Below, in pieces: positions 10,485-19,126 of a DNA stretch of 64,000 nucleotides. Under the pieces are notes generated by a model. That model did not search any database. It was not told the DNA's origin and saw only the letters and a program-made list of their open reading frames with translations. The DNA lies in the NCBI RefSeq assembly GCF_947502065.1, contig NZ_CANMYE010000004.1, positions 124,001 through 188,000 of the forward strand. The letters are read 5' to 3'. Source of the stretch: an uncultured Pseudoteredinibacter sp. Lineage in GTDB: Bacteria > Pseudomonadota > Gammaproteobacteria > Pseudomonadales > Cellvibrionaceae. The position numbers were made by a program, and so were the translations under genes. The stretch's first letter is position 1. The number at the start of each line of letters is the position of its first letter.

Positions 10485-11267
10485 TTATTTGCGCCAGATC
10501 AAACTGGCCATGCGACCGCAGCGGCTGTCGCCAGCCTGACTAGAGCGCCGGAAGGAAAAGTAATTTTGCTCGTCAGCAAAGCTGCACTCATCGCCGCCAT
10601 GAACATTAGTAAGCCCCAAACTTATCAATTGCGCTTTAGCAATAGCGGCCAAGTCTAAGTGATACTTCAAAGGATTACATTTAGATGGCAAGGATGCCGC
10701 TGCTGTAGCCTCAAGAATATCGGCACTTGGGGCGAGCTCAAAAAAAGTCTCCAATACTTCAATACCAACTTCAAAATATTGCTGACTAATAGCCGGGCCT
10801 ATATAGGCTTGCCATGGGCTGCTCTTATTGCCCTGTTTATTTAACTCGCTAAAGTTATCTAATAGAATCCCATTCGCTAAACCTCGCCAGCCAGCATGAA
10901 CCGCCGCAACCGCCGAACCATCTACACGCCACATTAAAACCGGCAAACAATCAGCGGTTAAAACTGCACAGGCCTGTCCTATGTCGGCGCTAAAACTGGC
11001 ATCTGCGTTAGGGCATTGTTCCTGCCCGGCCTGAACCATCACGCAACTGTGCGTTTGATTTAGCCATTGAATGCTCTTCGCGGCCGGCATCGCGCTTAGC
11101 AACAACTCTCTATTCGCAGCGACTATGGTCGCATCATCTCCGACATGATCTGCAACGTTAAAACTGCTGTAGGGCCCCTGACTTTGGCCACCTGAGCGCC
11201 GGCTGATAAGCAAGCCGATGTTCTCTGGCAACGGTATATTAGGTACATAGTCAAAGTCAGTTGCCAC
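10485..11267 (-). CDS. pgeF: Peptidoglycan editing factor PgeF / multicopper-like purine nucleoside phosphorylase (YfiH, DUF152)
   Basis: 260 residues of the YfiH/LACC1 family. The metal-site residues are present in the usual places: His in 'LNQTHS', Cys in 'LTADCLPV' and His in 'HAGWRGL'. Members have purine nucleoside phosphorylase/adenosine deaminase activity, and the E. coli protein keeps L-Ser out of the first position of the peptidoglycan stem. The gene sits 37 bp downstream of rluD on the same strand, the common gammaproteobacterial order rluD-pgeF-clpB. About 190 bp separate it from clpB, which has its own heat-shock promoter. Confidence 0.93.
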   Translation of the reverse strand: MATDFDYVPNIPLPENIGLLISRRSGGQSQGPYSSFNVADHVGDDATIVAANRELLLSAMPAAKSIQWLNQTHSCVMVQAGQEQCPNADASFSADIGQACAVLTADCLPVLMWRVDGSAVAAVHAGWRGLANGILLDNFSELNKQGNKSSPWQAYIGPAISQQYFEVGIEVLETFFELAPSADILEATAAASLPSKCNPLKYHLDLAAIAKAQLISLGLTNVHGGDECSFADEQNYFSFRRSSQAGDSRCGRMASLIWRK

Positions 11268-11303
11268 TGTATATCTCCTTATCCCAAAAGCCCGCTTGCA
11301 ATA

Positions 11304-12326
11304 TTAAAGGGTCTCAAAACCGGTTTTGGACGCTTTAAGGTCAGCCAGTAAACCGACCATATCCGCAGGTAGCTCGGCATCCCACTCCATATATTCACCG
11401 GTACTTGGGTGAATCAATCCCAACTGTGCGGCATGCAGTGCCTGGCGCGGAAAACCGCGTAGCTTTTCAATCAGCTCTTTATCCAATCCCTTAGGAATTT
11501 TGAAGCGGCCAGCATAGGCCGAATCCCCAACCAAGGGGTAGCCGATATGGGCCATATGAACACGAATCTGATGAGTTCGACCTGTTTCAAGCTTCAGTCG
11601 AATATGTGTATAGGCATCAAAACGCTGAATCACCCGGTAGTGAGTGATGGCTTCTTTACCACCAAAATTCAGAACCGCCATTTTGGTGCGCTGCTTAGGG
11701 TGACGGCCGATATTGGCCTCTACCATACCGCCGCCCGTCATGACGCCTTGGGAAATCGCCTCGTATTCACGCGACACGCTGCGCTCTTGCAATTGTGCCA
11801 CTAGGTCAGTGTGTGCTTCCAGAGTCTTTGCCACCACCATTAAACCGGTGGTGTCTTTATCTAAGCGGTGCACAATACCGGCGCGCGGAACATGAATTAG
11901 ATCAGGGCAATGGTGCAATAGAGCATTTAATAAGGTGCCAGTATGATTACCCGCTGCAGGGTGTACTACCAAGCCCATGGGCTTATTTAATACCAGAATG
12001 TCGTTATCTTCGTAAACGATATCAAGATCAATCGCCTCGGGCTGCCAGCTGCCCTGCTCTTGCAGCTCGGCTTTCAATTCTAATTGTTCACCACCGAGCA
12101 TTTTATCTCGGGTTTTGGCCTTAGCCCCGTTAACCGTGAGCTCACCGCTCTTTATCCATGCTTGTAATTTAGAGCGAGAATAGGAGGAGAACAGCTCGGC
12201 GGCCGCCTGATCGAGACGCTGGCCACTGGCCGTTTCTGGAACTGTGGCCGATTCTTCGACTTGTTTATTACCTGTATCTTCCGATAAATCTTCTAGCTCA
12301 TCTACAGGAGGGATATTTTCATTCAT
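11304..12326 (-). CDS. rluD: 23S rRNA pseudouridine(1911/1915/1917) synthase RluD
   Basis: 340 residues: an acidic N-terminal tail, an S4 RNA-binding domain at about residues 35-95 ('RLDQAAAELFSSYSRSKLQA'), then a RluA-type catalytic domain with the diagnostic 'HRLDKDTTGLMVVAKT' containing the catalytic Asp. RluD modifies helix 69 of 23S rRNA and is needed for normal ribosome assembly. It is transcribed away from bamD and just ahead of pgeF, the gene order known from pseudomonads and relatives. The start ATG at 12326 is not preceded by a strong ribosome-binding site; the ~30-residue acidic leader is unusual but seen in related proteins. Confidence 0.93.
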   Translation of the reverse strand: MNENIPPVDELEDLSEDTGNKQVEESATVPETASGQRLDQAAAELFSSYSRSKLQAWIKSGELTVNGAKAKTRDKMLGGEQLELKAELQEQGSWQPEAIDLDIVYEDNDILVLNKPMGLVVHPAAGNHTGTLLNALLHHCPDLIHVPRAGIVHRLDKDTTGLMVVAKTLEAHTDLVAQLQERSVSREYEAISQGVMTGGGMVEANIGRHPKQRTKMAVLNFGGKEAITHYRVIQRFDAYTHIRLKLETGRTHQIRVHMAHIGYPLVGDSAYAGRFKIPKGLDKELIEKLRGFPRQALHAAQLGLIHPSTGEYMEWDAELPADMVGLLADLKASKTGFETL

Positions 12327-12716
12327 TCTAATGTCTACCTATGGCCTGCTAGGCCAAAATCTATGCAGCGTTAATGCCACTGTGTATCTTCAAGCTTAAA
12401 AACAGTCTAAACGCCTGTTTTTTAAACAATACAGGACTTAACTGTGGCATTAAGATCAAAGGGTTTGCCTTTACCTTAAGGGCCTTAACAAGCTATCGAG
12501 GTATATCGGCTCTAGCAGAACGAATACCTTGGGGTTTCGCTCGGCCTTGTGTTTAAATAGCACCCTTAACTTTTTGTCAGCCAAATGATTGCAGCTGTGC
12601 TGCGACATTGTGACGGTATGACAACAAGCGATCGATAACTCGTTTGGGCGGAAAGCGGGTATTTTAAACCGTTTCCACAAGAAAAACTAAAACACTCCTA
12701 ATAGAGAGTTCTGAAC
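12327..12716. other. Intergenic region between rluD and bamD
   Basis: About 390 bp separate the divergent rluD and bamD genes. It must hold the promoters of both. I see no convincing small gene, RNA or strong hairpin in it. Confidence 0.6.
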
Positions 12717-13721
12717 ATGCAAAACTACCCCTACATCGGGGCCAAGCTGGTCTTAAGCCTTTTGTTGGCACTTACCTTAAGTGGTTGCTCTTACTTCCAA
12801 GATGAAGAAGAAGAGGATAAGCCACAGTATGATACCGAGCGTCAGTTTTACGAAGCTGCCAAGCGTCAGCTGGACACCAAGCAGTGGGAGCGTGCAACCA
12901 AAACCCTACAAGCCCTAGAAGAGAACTTCCCATTCGGAAAATACGCCGAACAAGCCCAGCTTGAGTTAATTTACGCCTACTTTAAGAGCTCTGAAACTGA
13001 GGCCGCCTCGGCCGCTGCCGATCGCTTTATTCGCTTGCACCCTCAGCACCGCAATGTGGATTACGCCTATTATATGAAAGGCCTATCTTCATTCTCTGAA
13101 GGTAAAGGTTTATTTGAGCGCTTTTTACCCACCGACCTTACCCGCCGTGACCCAGGTAGCGCACGTGAGTCCTTCACTTATTTCTCACAGTTGATTGCGC
13201 GCTTCCCGAACAGTCCTTACGCACCGGATGCTGAAAAACGCATGATCTACCTGCGTAACTTGTTAGCTCGCTATGAAATTCACGTGGCTAACTATTACTT
13301 TAAGCGTGGCGCCTATGTAGCAGCGACCAATCGTGGCCGCTATGTAATTGAGAACTTTCAAAAAACCCCAGCGGTTCCTGACGGTCTGGCGGTAATGATA
13401 CAAGGCTACCACGCCTTGGGTATGGATGATTTAGCCGAGACAAACTTAGCGGTTCTTAAAGAGAACTACCCAAATCATCCGGCGATTGGTAGCGATGGAA
13501 ACTTCAATTACCAGTTCCACGCTGATTCTGGCGAACGTGGCTGGCTGAGCAAAGCAACCTTTGGCTTTCTGGATAAGCAAGACCCACCAGGCTTTGATAG
13601 CCGCGCGGTTTACAACCCGGCTTACAAAACTGATCGTCAAGCTCGCCAAGCTGTTGATGCACAAGAAGCCAGTGGCGATCGCCCATGGTATCACCGCATT
13701 ACTTTTGGTTTGTTTGAGTAA
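12717..13721 (+). CDS. bamD: Outer-membrane assembly lipoprotein BamD (ComL)
   Basis: 334 residues with a lipoprotein signal ('[13 protein letters not shown]', lipobox cysteine at about residue 24) followed by tetratricopeptide-like repeats ('[18 protein letters not shown]', '[16 protein letters not shown]', '[15 protein letters not shown]'). BamD is the essential scaffold of the BAM complex that folds beta-barrel proteins, including the TonB receptors of this window. It is divergent from rluD and followed by a clear terminator. The C-terminal ~85 residues extend beyond the E. coli length (245), as in several marine gammaproteobacteria. Confidence 0.95.
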   Translation: MQNYPYIGAKLVLSLLLALTLSGCSYFQDEEEEDKPQYDTERQFYEAAKRQLDTKQWERATKTLQALEENFPFGKYAEQAQLELIYAYFKSSETEAASAAADRFIRLHPQHRNVDYAYYMKGLSSFSEGKGLFERFLPTDLTRRDPGSARESFTYFSQLIARFPNSPYAPDAEKRMIYLRNLLARYEIHVANYYFKRGAYVAATNRGRYVIENFQKTPAVPDGLAVMIQGYHALGMDDLAETNLAVLKENYPNHPAIGSDGNFNYQFHADSGERGWLSKATFGFLDKQDPPGFDSRAVYNPAYKTDRQARQAVDAQEASGDRPWYHRITFGLFE

Positions 13722-13738
13722 ACACAAAAGCCAAAATC

Positions 13739-13771
13739 GAAAAAAGCCTGCATTTGCAGGCTTTTTTGTAT
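13739..13771 (+). terminator. Terminator after bamD
   Basis: The inverted repeat AAGCCTGC / GCAGGCTT with loop ATTT is flanked by A6 and T6, so it can act on both strands. It lies about 20 bp after bamD and ahead of the convergent regulator gene. Confidence 0.9.
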
Positions 13772-13795
13772 CTACTGTTTAACGATTTTTTCAAA

Positions 13796-14086
13796 TTAAT
13801 CGTTTAACTCAGCGACAATTTCTTTTAATGCCGCCACATGGCCACCAAAGGCTTGCCTACCCACAGATGTCAAAGCGATCCAACTACGCGGGCGCGCATA
13901 ATCACTGCGCTTGGTAATGCTGATATAGCCTGCTTCTTCCAAAGTTTTTAAATGTTTCGATAGCACCGAATCACTCACTTCCAGCTGCTCTTTTAGAAAC
14001 TTAAATTCCAATTCCGAGGCCGTAGATAGAGCAGCACATATCTGCAAGCGATTCGGCGCATGAATAACCGTATCCAGTTTACTCAT
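13796..14086 (-). CDS. Winged-helix transcriptional regulator (ArsR/HTH_34-like)
   Basis: 96 residues forming one winged helix: 'NRLQICAALSTASELEFKFL', recognition region 'DSVLSKHLKTLEEAGYISIT', and a wing with 'SWIALTSVGRQAF'. This is the small PF13601-like class that usually controls the membrane protein encoded beside it. Its start overlaps the end of the upstream membrane-protein gene by 8 bp, so the two are co-translated. Two matching palindromes in front of that gene (14579-14629) are the probable binding sites, giving an autoregulated unit. Confidence 0.85.
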   Translation of the reverse strand: MSKLDTVIHAPNRLQICAALSTASELEFKFLKEQLEVSDSVLSKHLKTLEEAGYISITKRSDYARPRSWIALTSVGRQAFGGHVAALKEIVAELND

Positions 14087-14558
14087 TGTTATTCCCAGCC
14101 CTTTGCAGCTCCCCTGCGGGATGCCAATGCTGAAAATACATCATCAACGCGGCACATAAGAATGCGGATACAAAAGGCGCAAACTCAAAACCGAGTAAAC
14201 GCAGCTCCCTTCCAGCAATTAATAAAAGCGCAAACGCGATACCGCTGAACAGGTGAAACATTACCCCACTGCTGCTTTTAGGCAGAATATTTATCTTCAT
14301 TCCTAGCAACTTAGCGCTATAAACCGCCAATAAGACAAAACCAAAAAACAAGGCGCCCCCAATCCACATGGCCAAGGCCCAGAGGTTATCGTGCTCGGTC
14401 ATCCCCCAGCCAAACACAATAAAACCATAGCTAATGCTAATACAGGCCGACATCCACAGGGGCACTCTTAAGGCCTTCTGCATATTTTTTTGGCTGCTTT
14501 CAATTTCATTCAAGGCCGCCTGGGCGGCTTTTGCATCGATAGACTCGTTATTACTCAT
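14079..14558 (-). CDS. Small four-helix membrane protein of unknown function
   Basis: 159 residues: a soluble N-terminal stretch of about 33 residues followed by four hydrophobic segments ('LWMSACISISYGFIVFGW', 'LWALAMWIGGALFFGFVLLA', 'MFHLFSGIAFALLLIAG', 'FAPFVSAFLCAALMMYF'). No catalytic motif is visible. It is the first gene of a two-gene unit with a winged-helix regulator, a pairing known in many proteobacteria, where the membrane partner is uncharacterised. The start follows GAGCGA-type purines and lies just downstream of the paired palindromes. Confidence 0.7.
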   Translation of the reverse strand: MSNNESIDAKAAQAALNEIESSQKNMQKALRVPLWMSACISISYGFIVFGWGMTEHDNLWALAMWIGGALFFGFVLLAVYSAKLLGMKINILPKSSSGVMFHLFSGIAFALLLIAGRELRLLGFEFAPFVSAFLCAALMMYFQHWHPAGELQRAGNNNE

Positions 14559-14578
14559 TCGCTCGCTCCTACACAGTT

Positions 14579-14629
14579 ACTTTCCAATATGGAAAGTAAC
14601 TATAGCCATTACTTTCCATATTGGAAAGT
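14579..14629. promoter_or_regulatory. Paired operator palindromes
   Basis: Two 19-bp sites, ACTTTCCAATATGGAAAGT (14579-14597) and ACTTTCCATATTGGAAAGT (14611-14629), are exact reverse complements of each other. Their centres are 32 bp apart, about three helical turns. They lie just upstream of the membrane-protein/regulator unit and are its likely operators. Confidence 0.8.
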
Positions 14630-14750
14630 GATATTTTGAGTTTTTGATAATTGCCATTAAAAACAACAATCTACAGGGGTTCAGGCAACAGTCTTGTTAA
14701 TGCTAATACGAGCTTCAGAGTAGTAATACGCTGAGAATGGGCAGGATTCG

Positions 14751-14777
14751 GCCGGCGGACAAGCGGTATCCGCCGGC
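14751..14777. repeat. Stem-loop downstream of the permease
   Basis: A perfect 9-bp inverted repeat GCCGGCGGA / TCCGCCGGC with a 9-base loop lies 25 bp past the permease stop. There is no T-run on the minus-strand side, so it may stabilise the mRNA 3' end rather than act as a classical terminator. Confidence 0.5.
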
Positions 14778-14801
14778 TTAAAAGAACAAGAATTTTAGTA
14801 G

Positions 14802-16160
14802 TTAGTGACTTTGTTTTTCAGCTGCTCGAACCAAAACTTCACCTAATAACATAGTCACAATGGTGCCAATCAATACCGGCCACTGCATGCCCTCTTGAGG
14901 TACATAGATAAATAACACGATTGCCAATACGATGACAGCCAAACAAAGATAAGCCAACAAACGTGCCACAAAAGGACCGCCTGGCACTTTAAATGGACGC
15001 TCTCTATCAGCATCATCACGACGTAGCTTTAAGAAAGACAGCATCATGCCAATGTAGGTTAGTAAGAAGATAACCGCACTGAAGGAAAACAATGACCAGA
15101 ATAAATCTTCATTGGAAGAAGCCATCAATCCATACAGCAATAGCACCACAGTGCTTACCACCCCCATCGCAATAGCGGCCCCAACAGGTGTGCCGAATCG
15201 TTCATGCTCTTTAGCGAAAATTTTTGGCAATTCACCGTCAATAGCGGCTTCGGCCATTGAGCGGTTACAACCCATCGCCCAAGTAACACCATTTGAGAAG
15301 AAGGTATATAAAGCCGCAATACCTAACACCGTCACGAAAGCCGAGCCTAAGCTTGAGCCACCAAACAGCATATTTAAGGTATCCACTAAGCCTTCCACTA
15401 AGTTCACATCGGCAACTGGAACCGCCGCTAAAACAGCGAAGGTACCTAAACTGTAAAACGCTAAAATAATTAAGCCCGAAATCAAAATTGCTTTTGGAAT
15501 ATCACGCGCAGGGTTTTCCATTTCTTCACTACTGGAGCTCATCAGCTCGAAGCCCAGCATGCCGTAGATGATGGCTGGAATATACTCCAAGCTGCTACTC
15601 CAATTCGGCGCAATCGTGCTTAGGTTAATTTCATTGGCCATGCCTTCGTTTTGTACATGCACCAAGCCACCTATGATCAAGGCAGCAAAAATCACGATCT
15701 TTAGAATAGCCCCCAAATTGGGCACCCACTTGCCGATATTGAGAGTCATAACATTAATGACTACGGCCACCCAGGAAAGCGCAATCCCCATCCCTATCTG
15801 CCACGCGAGCGATAGTTCAGGAGCAAACAGTTGCTTAAAGACACCTGCAAAAAGAATAAAAATAGCCGGATTCCAAAGAGCGGTATTTACCCAATAGGCC
15901 CAAGAGATTCTCGATCCCCAGCGCTTACCAAAGGCATTTCGCACCCAGGCATATACACCACCCTGCTCTGGGTAGCTGGTACCCATTTCCGCACTGATCA
16001 AACCAAAAGGTAAGAAGAAGATTAAACCTAAAAACAGCCACCAAAAAATGCTCGACACGCCCACCGCAGCAGCAGCCGCCAATGTGTCTAATAATAAAAT
16101 GGCCGAAACGGTAAACAGAGTTAGGTCGGGTAATCGGAGAGATTTAATATGCTTGCTCAT
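14802..16160 (-). CDS. APC-family amino acid/polyamine permease
   Basis: 452 residues with about twelve hydrophobic segments. The N-terminal 'LLDTLAAAAAVGVSSIFWWL', the motif 'SAEMGTSYPEQGGVYAWVRNAFG' and 'FELMSSSSEEMENPARDIPKAI' are typical of amino acid-polyamine-organocation permeases. It is encoded downstream of a putrescine-type aminotransferase but separated from it by a terminator. In this neighbourhood the likely cargo is a polyamine, GABA or a related amino compound, brought across the inner membrane by proton or cation coupling. The substrate is inferred from context only. Confidence 0.85.
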   Translation of the reverse strand: MSKHIKSLRLPDLTLFTVSAILLLDTLAAAAAVGVSSIFWWLFLGLIFFLPFGLISAEMGTSYPEQGGVYAWVRNAFGKRWGSRISWAYWVNTALWNPAIFILFAGVFKQLFAPELSLAWQIGMGIALSWVAVVINVMTLNIGKWVPNLGAILKIVIFAALIIGGLVHVQNEGMANEINLSTIAPNWSSSLEYIPAIIYGMLGFELMSSSSEEMENPARDIPKAILISGLIILAFYSLGTFAVLAAVPVADVNLVEGLVDTLNMLFGGSSLGSAFVTVLGIAALYTFFSNGVTWAMGCNRSMAEAAIDGELPKIFAKEHERFGTPVGAAIAMGVVSTVVLLLYGLMASSNEDLFWSLFSFSAVIFLLTYIGMMLSFLKLRRDDADRERPFKVPGGPFVARLLAYLCLAVIVLAIVLFIYVPQEGMQWPVLIGTIVTMLLGEVLVRAAEKQSH

Positions 16161-16246
16161 GAGGTACCTGAATCTATCGCTTAGATGCCGCTTGAGCGGC
16201 TTTTATAGTTTGTGTTGTTATTATGCTACACCCCACAAATAAGGGG

Positions 16247-16283
16247 CATAAAAAAAGCCCCAGTCTTTTCAGGCTGGGGCTAA
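16247..16283 (-). terminator. Terminator after the class III aminotransferase
   Basis: On the minus strand the stem AGCCCCAG / CTGGGGCT with a short loop is followed by TTTTTTT. It lies just after the aminotransferase stop codon and before the permease gene. Confidence 0.88.
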
Positions 16284-16292
16284 TGCACTACA

Positions 16293-17654
16293 TCAAGTCA
16301 ACTTGCTTAGAGTGATGTCTAAGGCTTTTTTCGCCTTCTCCACCAGCTCATCAATCTGTTCTTTAGTGAGCGTTAGCGGTGGCGCTACCACCATCATGTC
16401 GCCAACGGCGCGCATCACCAAACCACTTTCGGTACAGGCATCTCGACAAATTGCACCTGCGGTACAATCATCGTCAAAACGCTCGCGCGTTGTTTTATCT
16501 TTTACTAGCTCTAGAGCCGCCAAGAAACCTACACCACGAGTTTCGCCAACTAATGGATGCTCAGCTAACTCAGCCCAGCGCTTTTGCAAATAAGGGCCAG
16601 TCTCTTCGCGAACGCGTTCGATATGCTTGCCTTCTTGCAAAGATTTAATGGTCGCGATGGCCGCCGCACAAGCTGCAGGGTGACCCGAGTAAGTAAAGCC
16701 GTGGGTAAACTCGCCGCCTTTGCTTTTTAGAACATCAGCAACGCGATCAGAAACCATTACACCACCAAGAGGCTGGTAGCCATTAGTAACACCTTTAGCA
16801 AATGGCATTAGATCTGGCTTGGCGCCGTAGTAAGTAGAACCGAACCACTCACCAGTACGACCAAAGCCACAAATCACTTCATCACATACCAACAAAATGC
16901 CTTTTTCTTCACAGATACGTGAAATCTCAGGCCAGTAAGATTCTGGTGGAACAATCACACCGCCGGCACCCTGGATTGGCTCAGCAATAAATGCGGCAAC
17001 CTTATCAGCACCTAGCTCATCAATTTTAGCTTCTAGCTGGCGGGCAACCTGAACACCAAATTCAGCTGGGTCAGTATCGCCACCTTCACCAAACCAGTAA
17101 GGTTGATCGATGTGAACAATGCCAGGCAAGGTCGCGTATTGCTTGTGCATGCCATTCATACCACCAAGGCTGCCTGCAGCGATGGTAGAACCGTGGTAGC
17201 CATTCTTACGAGCAATGATCGTCTTGCGCTCTGGCTGCTCTAGCAGATCCCAATAGCGGTGGATCATACGAATAACGGTATCGTTCGCTTCTGAACCAGA
17301 GTTGGTATAGAACACATTGTTCATATGCTCAGGTGCGATTTCAGTCAGTAGACGCGACAATTCAATTGAAGGCGGGTGGCTGCACTGGAAGAAGTTATTG
17401 TAAAACGGCAGCTCTGTTAGCTGCTGATTTACTGCTTCAACAATCTCTTTGCGACCGTAGCCTAGGTTACAACACCACAGGCCGGCCATGCCGTCTAGAA
17501 TCTGATTACCTTCGCTATCGTAGATATAAACGCCATCGGCCTTAACGATAATACGGCTGCCCTTTTCGGCCAGCTCTTTAAAATCGGTAAACGGGTGCAG
17601 GTGGTGCTTGGCATCCAATTCCTGCCATTGGGCGGTGCTACGTACTTCGCTCAT
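16293..17654 (-). CDS. Class III PLP aminotransferase, putrescine/omega-amino acid-pyruvate type (SpuC-like)
   Basis: The N-terminal block 'HHLHPFTDFKELAEKGSRII' and 'GMAGLWCCNLGYGRKEI' are those of the SpuC/omega-amino acid:pyruvate aminotransferases. 'NSGSEANDTVIRM', 'LLVCDEVICGFGRTG' and the PLP lysine in 'MPFAKGVTNGYQPLGG' are all present. The start is placed at 17652-17654 ('MSEVRSTAQWQE'), which has GGAGAAGA directly before it; the frame stays open 25 codons further up, but without such a site. With the glutamine-synthetase-like ligase, LuxR regulator and permease it forms a polyamine-type catabolic group, moving the amino group to pyruvate. Confidence 0.9.
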   Translation of the reverse strand: MSEVRSTAQWQELDAKHHLHPFTDFKELAEKGSRIIVKADGVYIYDSEGNQILDGMAGLWCCNLGYGRKEIVEAVNQQLTELPFYNNFFQCSHPPSIELSRLLTEIAPEHMNNVFYTNSGSEANDTVIRMIHRYWDLLEQPERKTIIARKNGYHGSTIAAGSLGGMNGMHKQYATLPGIVHIDQPYWFGEGGDTDPAEFGVQVARQLEAKIDELGADKVAAFIAEPIQGAGGVIVPPESYWPEISRICEEKGILLVCDEVICGFGRTGEWFGSTYYGAKPDLMPFAKGVTNGYQPLGGVMVSDRVADVLKSKGGEFTHGFTYSGHPAACAAAIATIKSLQEGKHIERVREETGPYLQKRWAELAEHPLVGETRGVGFLAALELVKDKTTRERFDDDCTAGAICRDACTESGLVMRAVGDMMVVAPPLTLTKEQIDELVEKAKKALDITLSKLT

Positions 17655-17778
17655 TCTCTTCTCCAATTCAGCCCGTGGCACCATGCTTTTGCTAGCGGGT
17701 GCCTTGATGATAGGGTCTTGGTGATACAATTCGTGGATTACCCGCTTATGGGATCATAAACAAGTGCCTGGCAACAAC

Positions 17779-17792
17779 ACCCCAACTGGGGT
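17779..17792. promoter_or_regulatory. Possible operator palindrome between aminotransferase and LuxR regulator
   Basis: ACCCCAACTGGGGT lies in the divergent region between the aminotransferase and the LuxR-type regulator. A similar ACCCCAAACGGGGC occurs at 18911-18924 before the TonB receptor. Shared use by the regulator is a guess from position. Confidence 0.35.
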
Positions 17793-17953
17793 AGGCCAAT
17801 GAAAATCAGCAAATTGCCCTTGCCCTGTCATTCGCCTTTAAAAACAATCAATTAGCGGGGCGTGGCCACGAAAGCAGGATTTGACAAGGCCCCAGCGCAA
17901 GATTAGATTGAGTAAATACCATAAGCATAAACAAACGCCAGAACCTACAAATC

Positions 17954-18856
17954 ATGCCAGATCAAGCCAATAGCCCTACCGCGCTGCCTAACCTAGCCCA
18001 ATGGAACCAGGCCTTGGCTCAAATTGTAGACCACTGTGGTGAAGAGGCTTTCTTTCCACAAATGGTGGCTGTATTGCAACAGCACTTAGAAGTGGATCAC
18101 CCCCAAATATGGATGTTTCGCCGGGATCTCGCCCCTGAGGCCATCTACTACGAGATCGCCAGTGAAGAAGTTGATGTTCAAATCGATCGCTATATCGATG
18201 GTGGCTATTTACTCGACCCCTTTTACCTTTCCGGCATTAAGAATCAAAAATCCCCTGGGGTTTATCGCATTACCGAGATCAGCGCCTCGCATTTTAAACA
18301 GAGCGATTATTACCGCAGCTACTATGCTCAGCTGGATACCAGCGATGAAATCGCCTATATCATCGAGCTGGATGATGATGCCTGCCTGCACATCTCCCTA
18401 ATGCGCAATAAGCAAACCCGGGCCTTTAGCGAGGAGGAGCTGGGCTTTTTACAAGAAATCGAGCCGAGCATTCGTAGCCTTTCCCAATTACATGCGCGCT
18501 TGGCCAATTTGGTGCAAATGGAGGGTGAGCGCATCGATGTGCGTGGTGTAAACAAAAGTGTGCATCGAGCTTTTGACCTGTTTGGCCGTTCGCTGCTAAC
18601 CGGGCGCGAGAAAGACGTTTTGGGCTTGATGCTACAAGGCCACAACACCAATCTTTCGGCTGAAAAGCTTGGTATCTCGCCCGAAACCTTGCGCCGTCAT
18701 CGCAAGAATATGTATCAAAAACTCGATGTTAGCTCCCAAACCGAGCTGTTCTCCTTATTTTTAAACTCCCTTTCTCATTTTGAGCAATCCCCCGGGGAAG
18801 ACCCGCTAGCGAGCTATTTCGCCAAACCCGAAGCGGCCAGCGATAACGATAGCTAA
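17954..18856 (+). CDS. LuxR-type (GerE helix-turn-helix) transcriptional regulator
   Basis: 300 residues. The C-terminal helix-turn-helix is clear at about residues 210-270: 'LTGREKDVLGLMLQGHNTNL' then 'KLGISPETLRRHRKNMYQKL'. The first ~190 residues form an unassigned, PAS/GAF-sized sensor region, not an evident acyl-homoserine-lactone domain. It sits between the divergent aminotransferase and the TonB receptor/ligase pair. Orphan LuxR-type proteins of this shape often control neighbouring amine or amino-acid catabolism; here that is inferred from position. A weak stem (CCGTAT / ATACGG, 18857-18871) begins right after the stop. Confidence 0.85.
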   Translation: MPDQANSPTALPNLAQWNQALAQIVDHCGEEAFFPQMVAVLQQHLEVDHPQIWMFRRDLAPEAIYYEIASEEVDVQIDRYIDGGYLLDPFYLSGIKNQKSPGVYRITEISASHFKQSDYYRSYYAQLDTSDEIAYIIELDDDACLHISLMRNKQTRAFSEEELGFLQEIEPSIRSLSQLHARLANLVQMEGERIDVRGVNKSVHRAFDLFGRSLLTGREKDVLGLMLQGHNTNLSAEKLGISPETLRRHRKNMYQKLDVSSQTELFSLFLNSLSHFEQSPGEDPLASYFAKPEAASDNDS

Positions 18857-18910
18857 CCGTATTTTATACGGCTGAAGCGCCCCCAAACCGCCAATCCCAA
18901 TGAAGCACTT

Positions 18911-18924
18911 ACCCCAAACGGGGC
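18911..18924. promoter_or_regulatory. Possible operator palindrome upstream of the TonB receptor
   Basis: ACCCCAAACGGGGC resembles the palindrome at 17779-17792. A separate perfect 16-bp palindrome, GGCCTGTTAACAGGCC, lies at 18961-18976. Both are in the ~270-bp leader of the TonB receptor. Function is not shown. Confidence 0.3.
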
Positions 18925-19126
18925 ATTGTTTGCTTTACTCACAGCGCTAGGATGTCATAAGGCCTGTTAACAGGCCCCCAAAGCTCGTTGGGCACAGCTA
19001 CATCAAGTGCAGCAAGCCCGCGAGCTTAGACTATTTTAATAATGCGTTTGCGCAAAAAGGCCGAAGCCCTGGAGCTTAGGTCACAGCCAAAATAACACCT
19101 ATAAAACTCCAGTGGAGAGTCTACCC

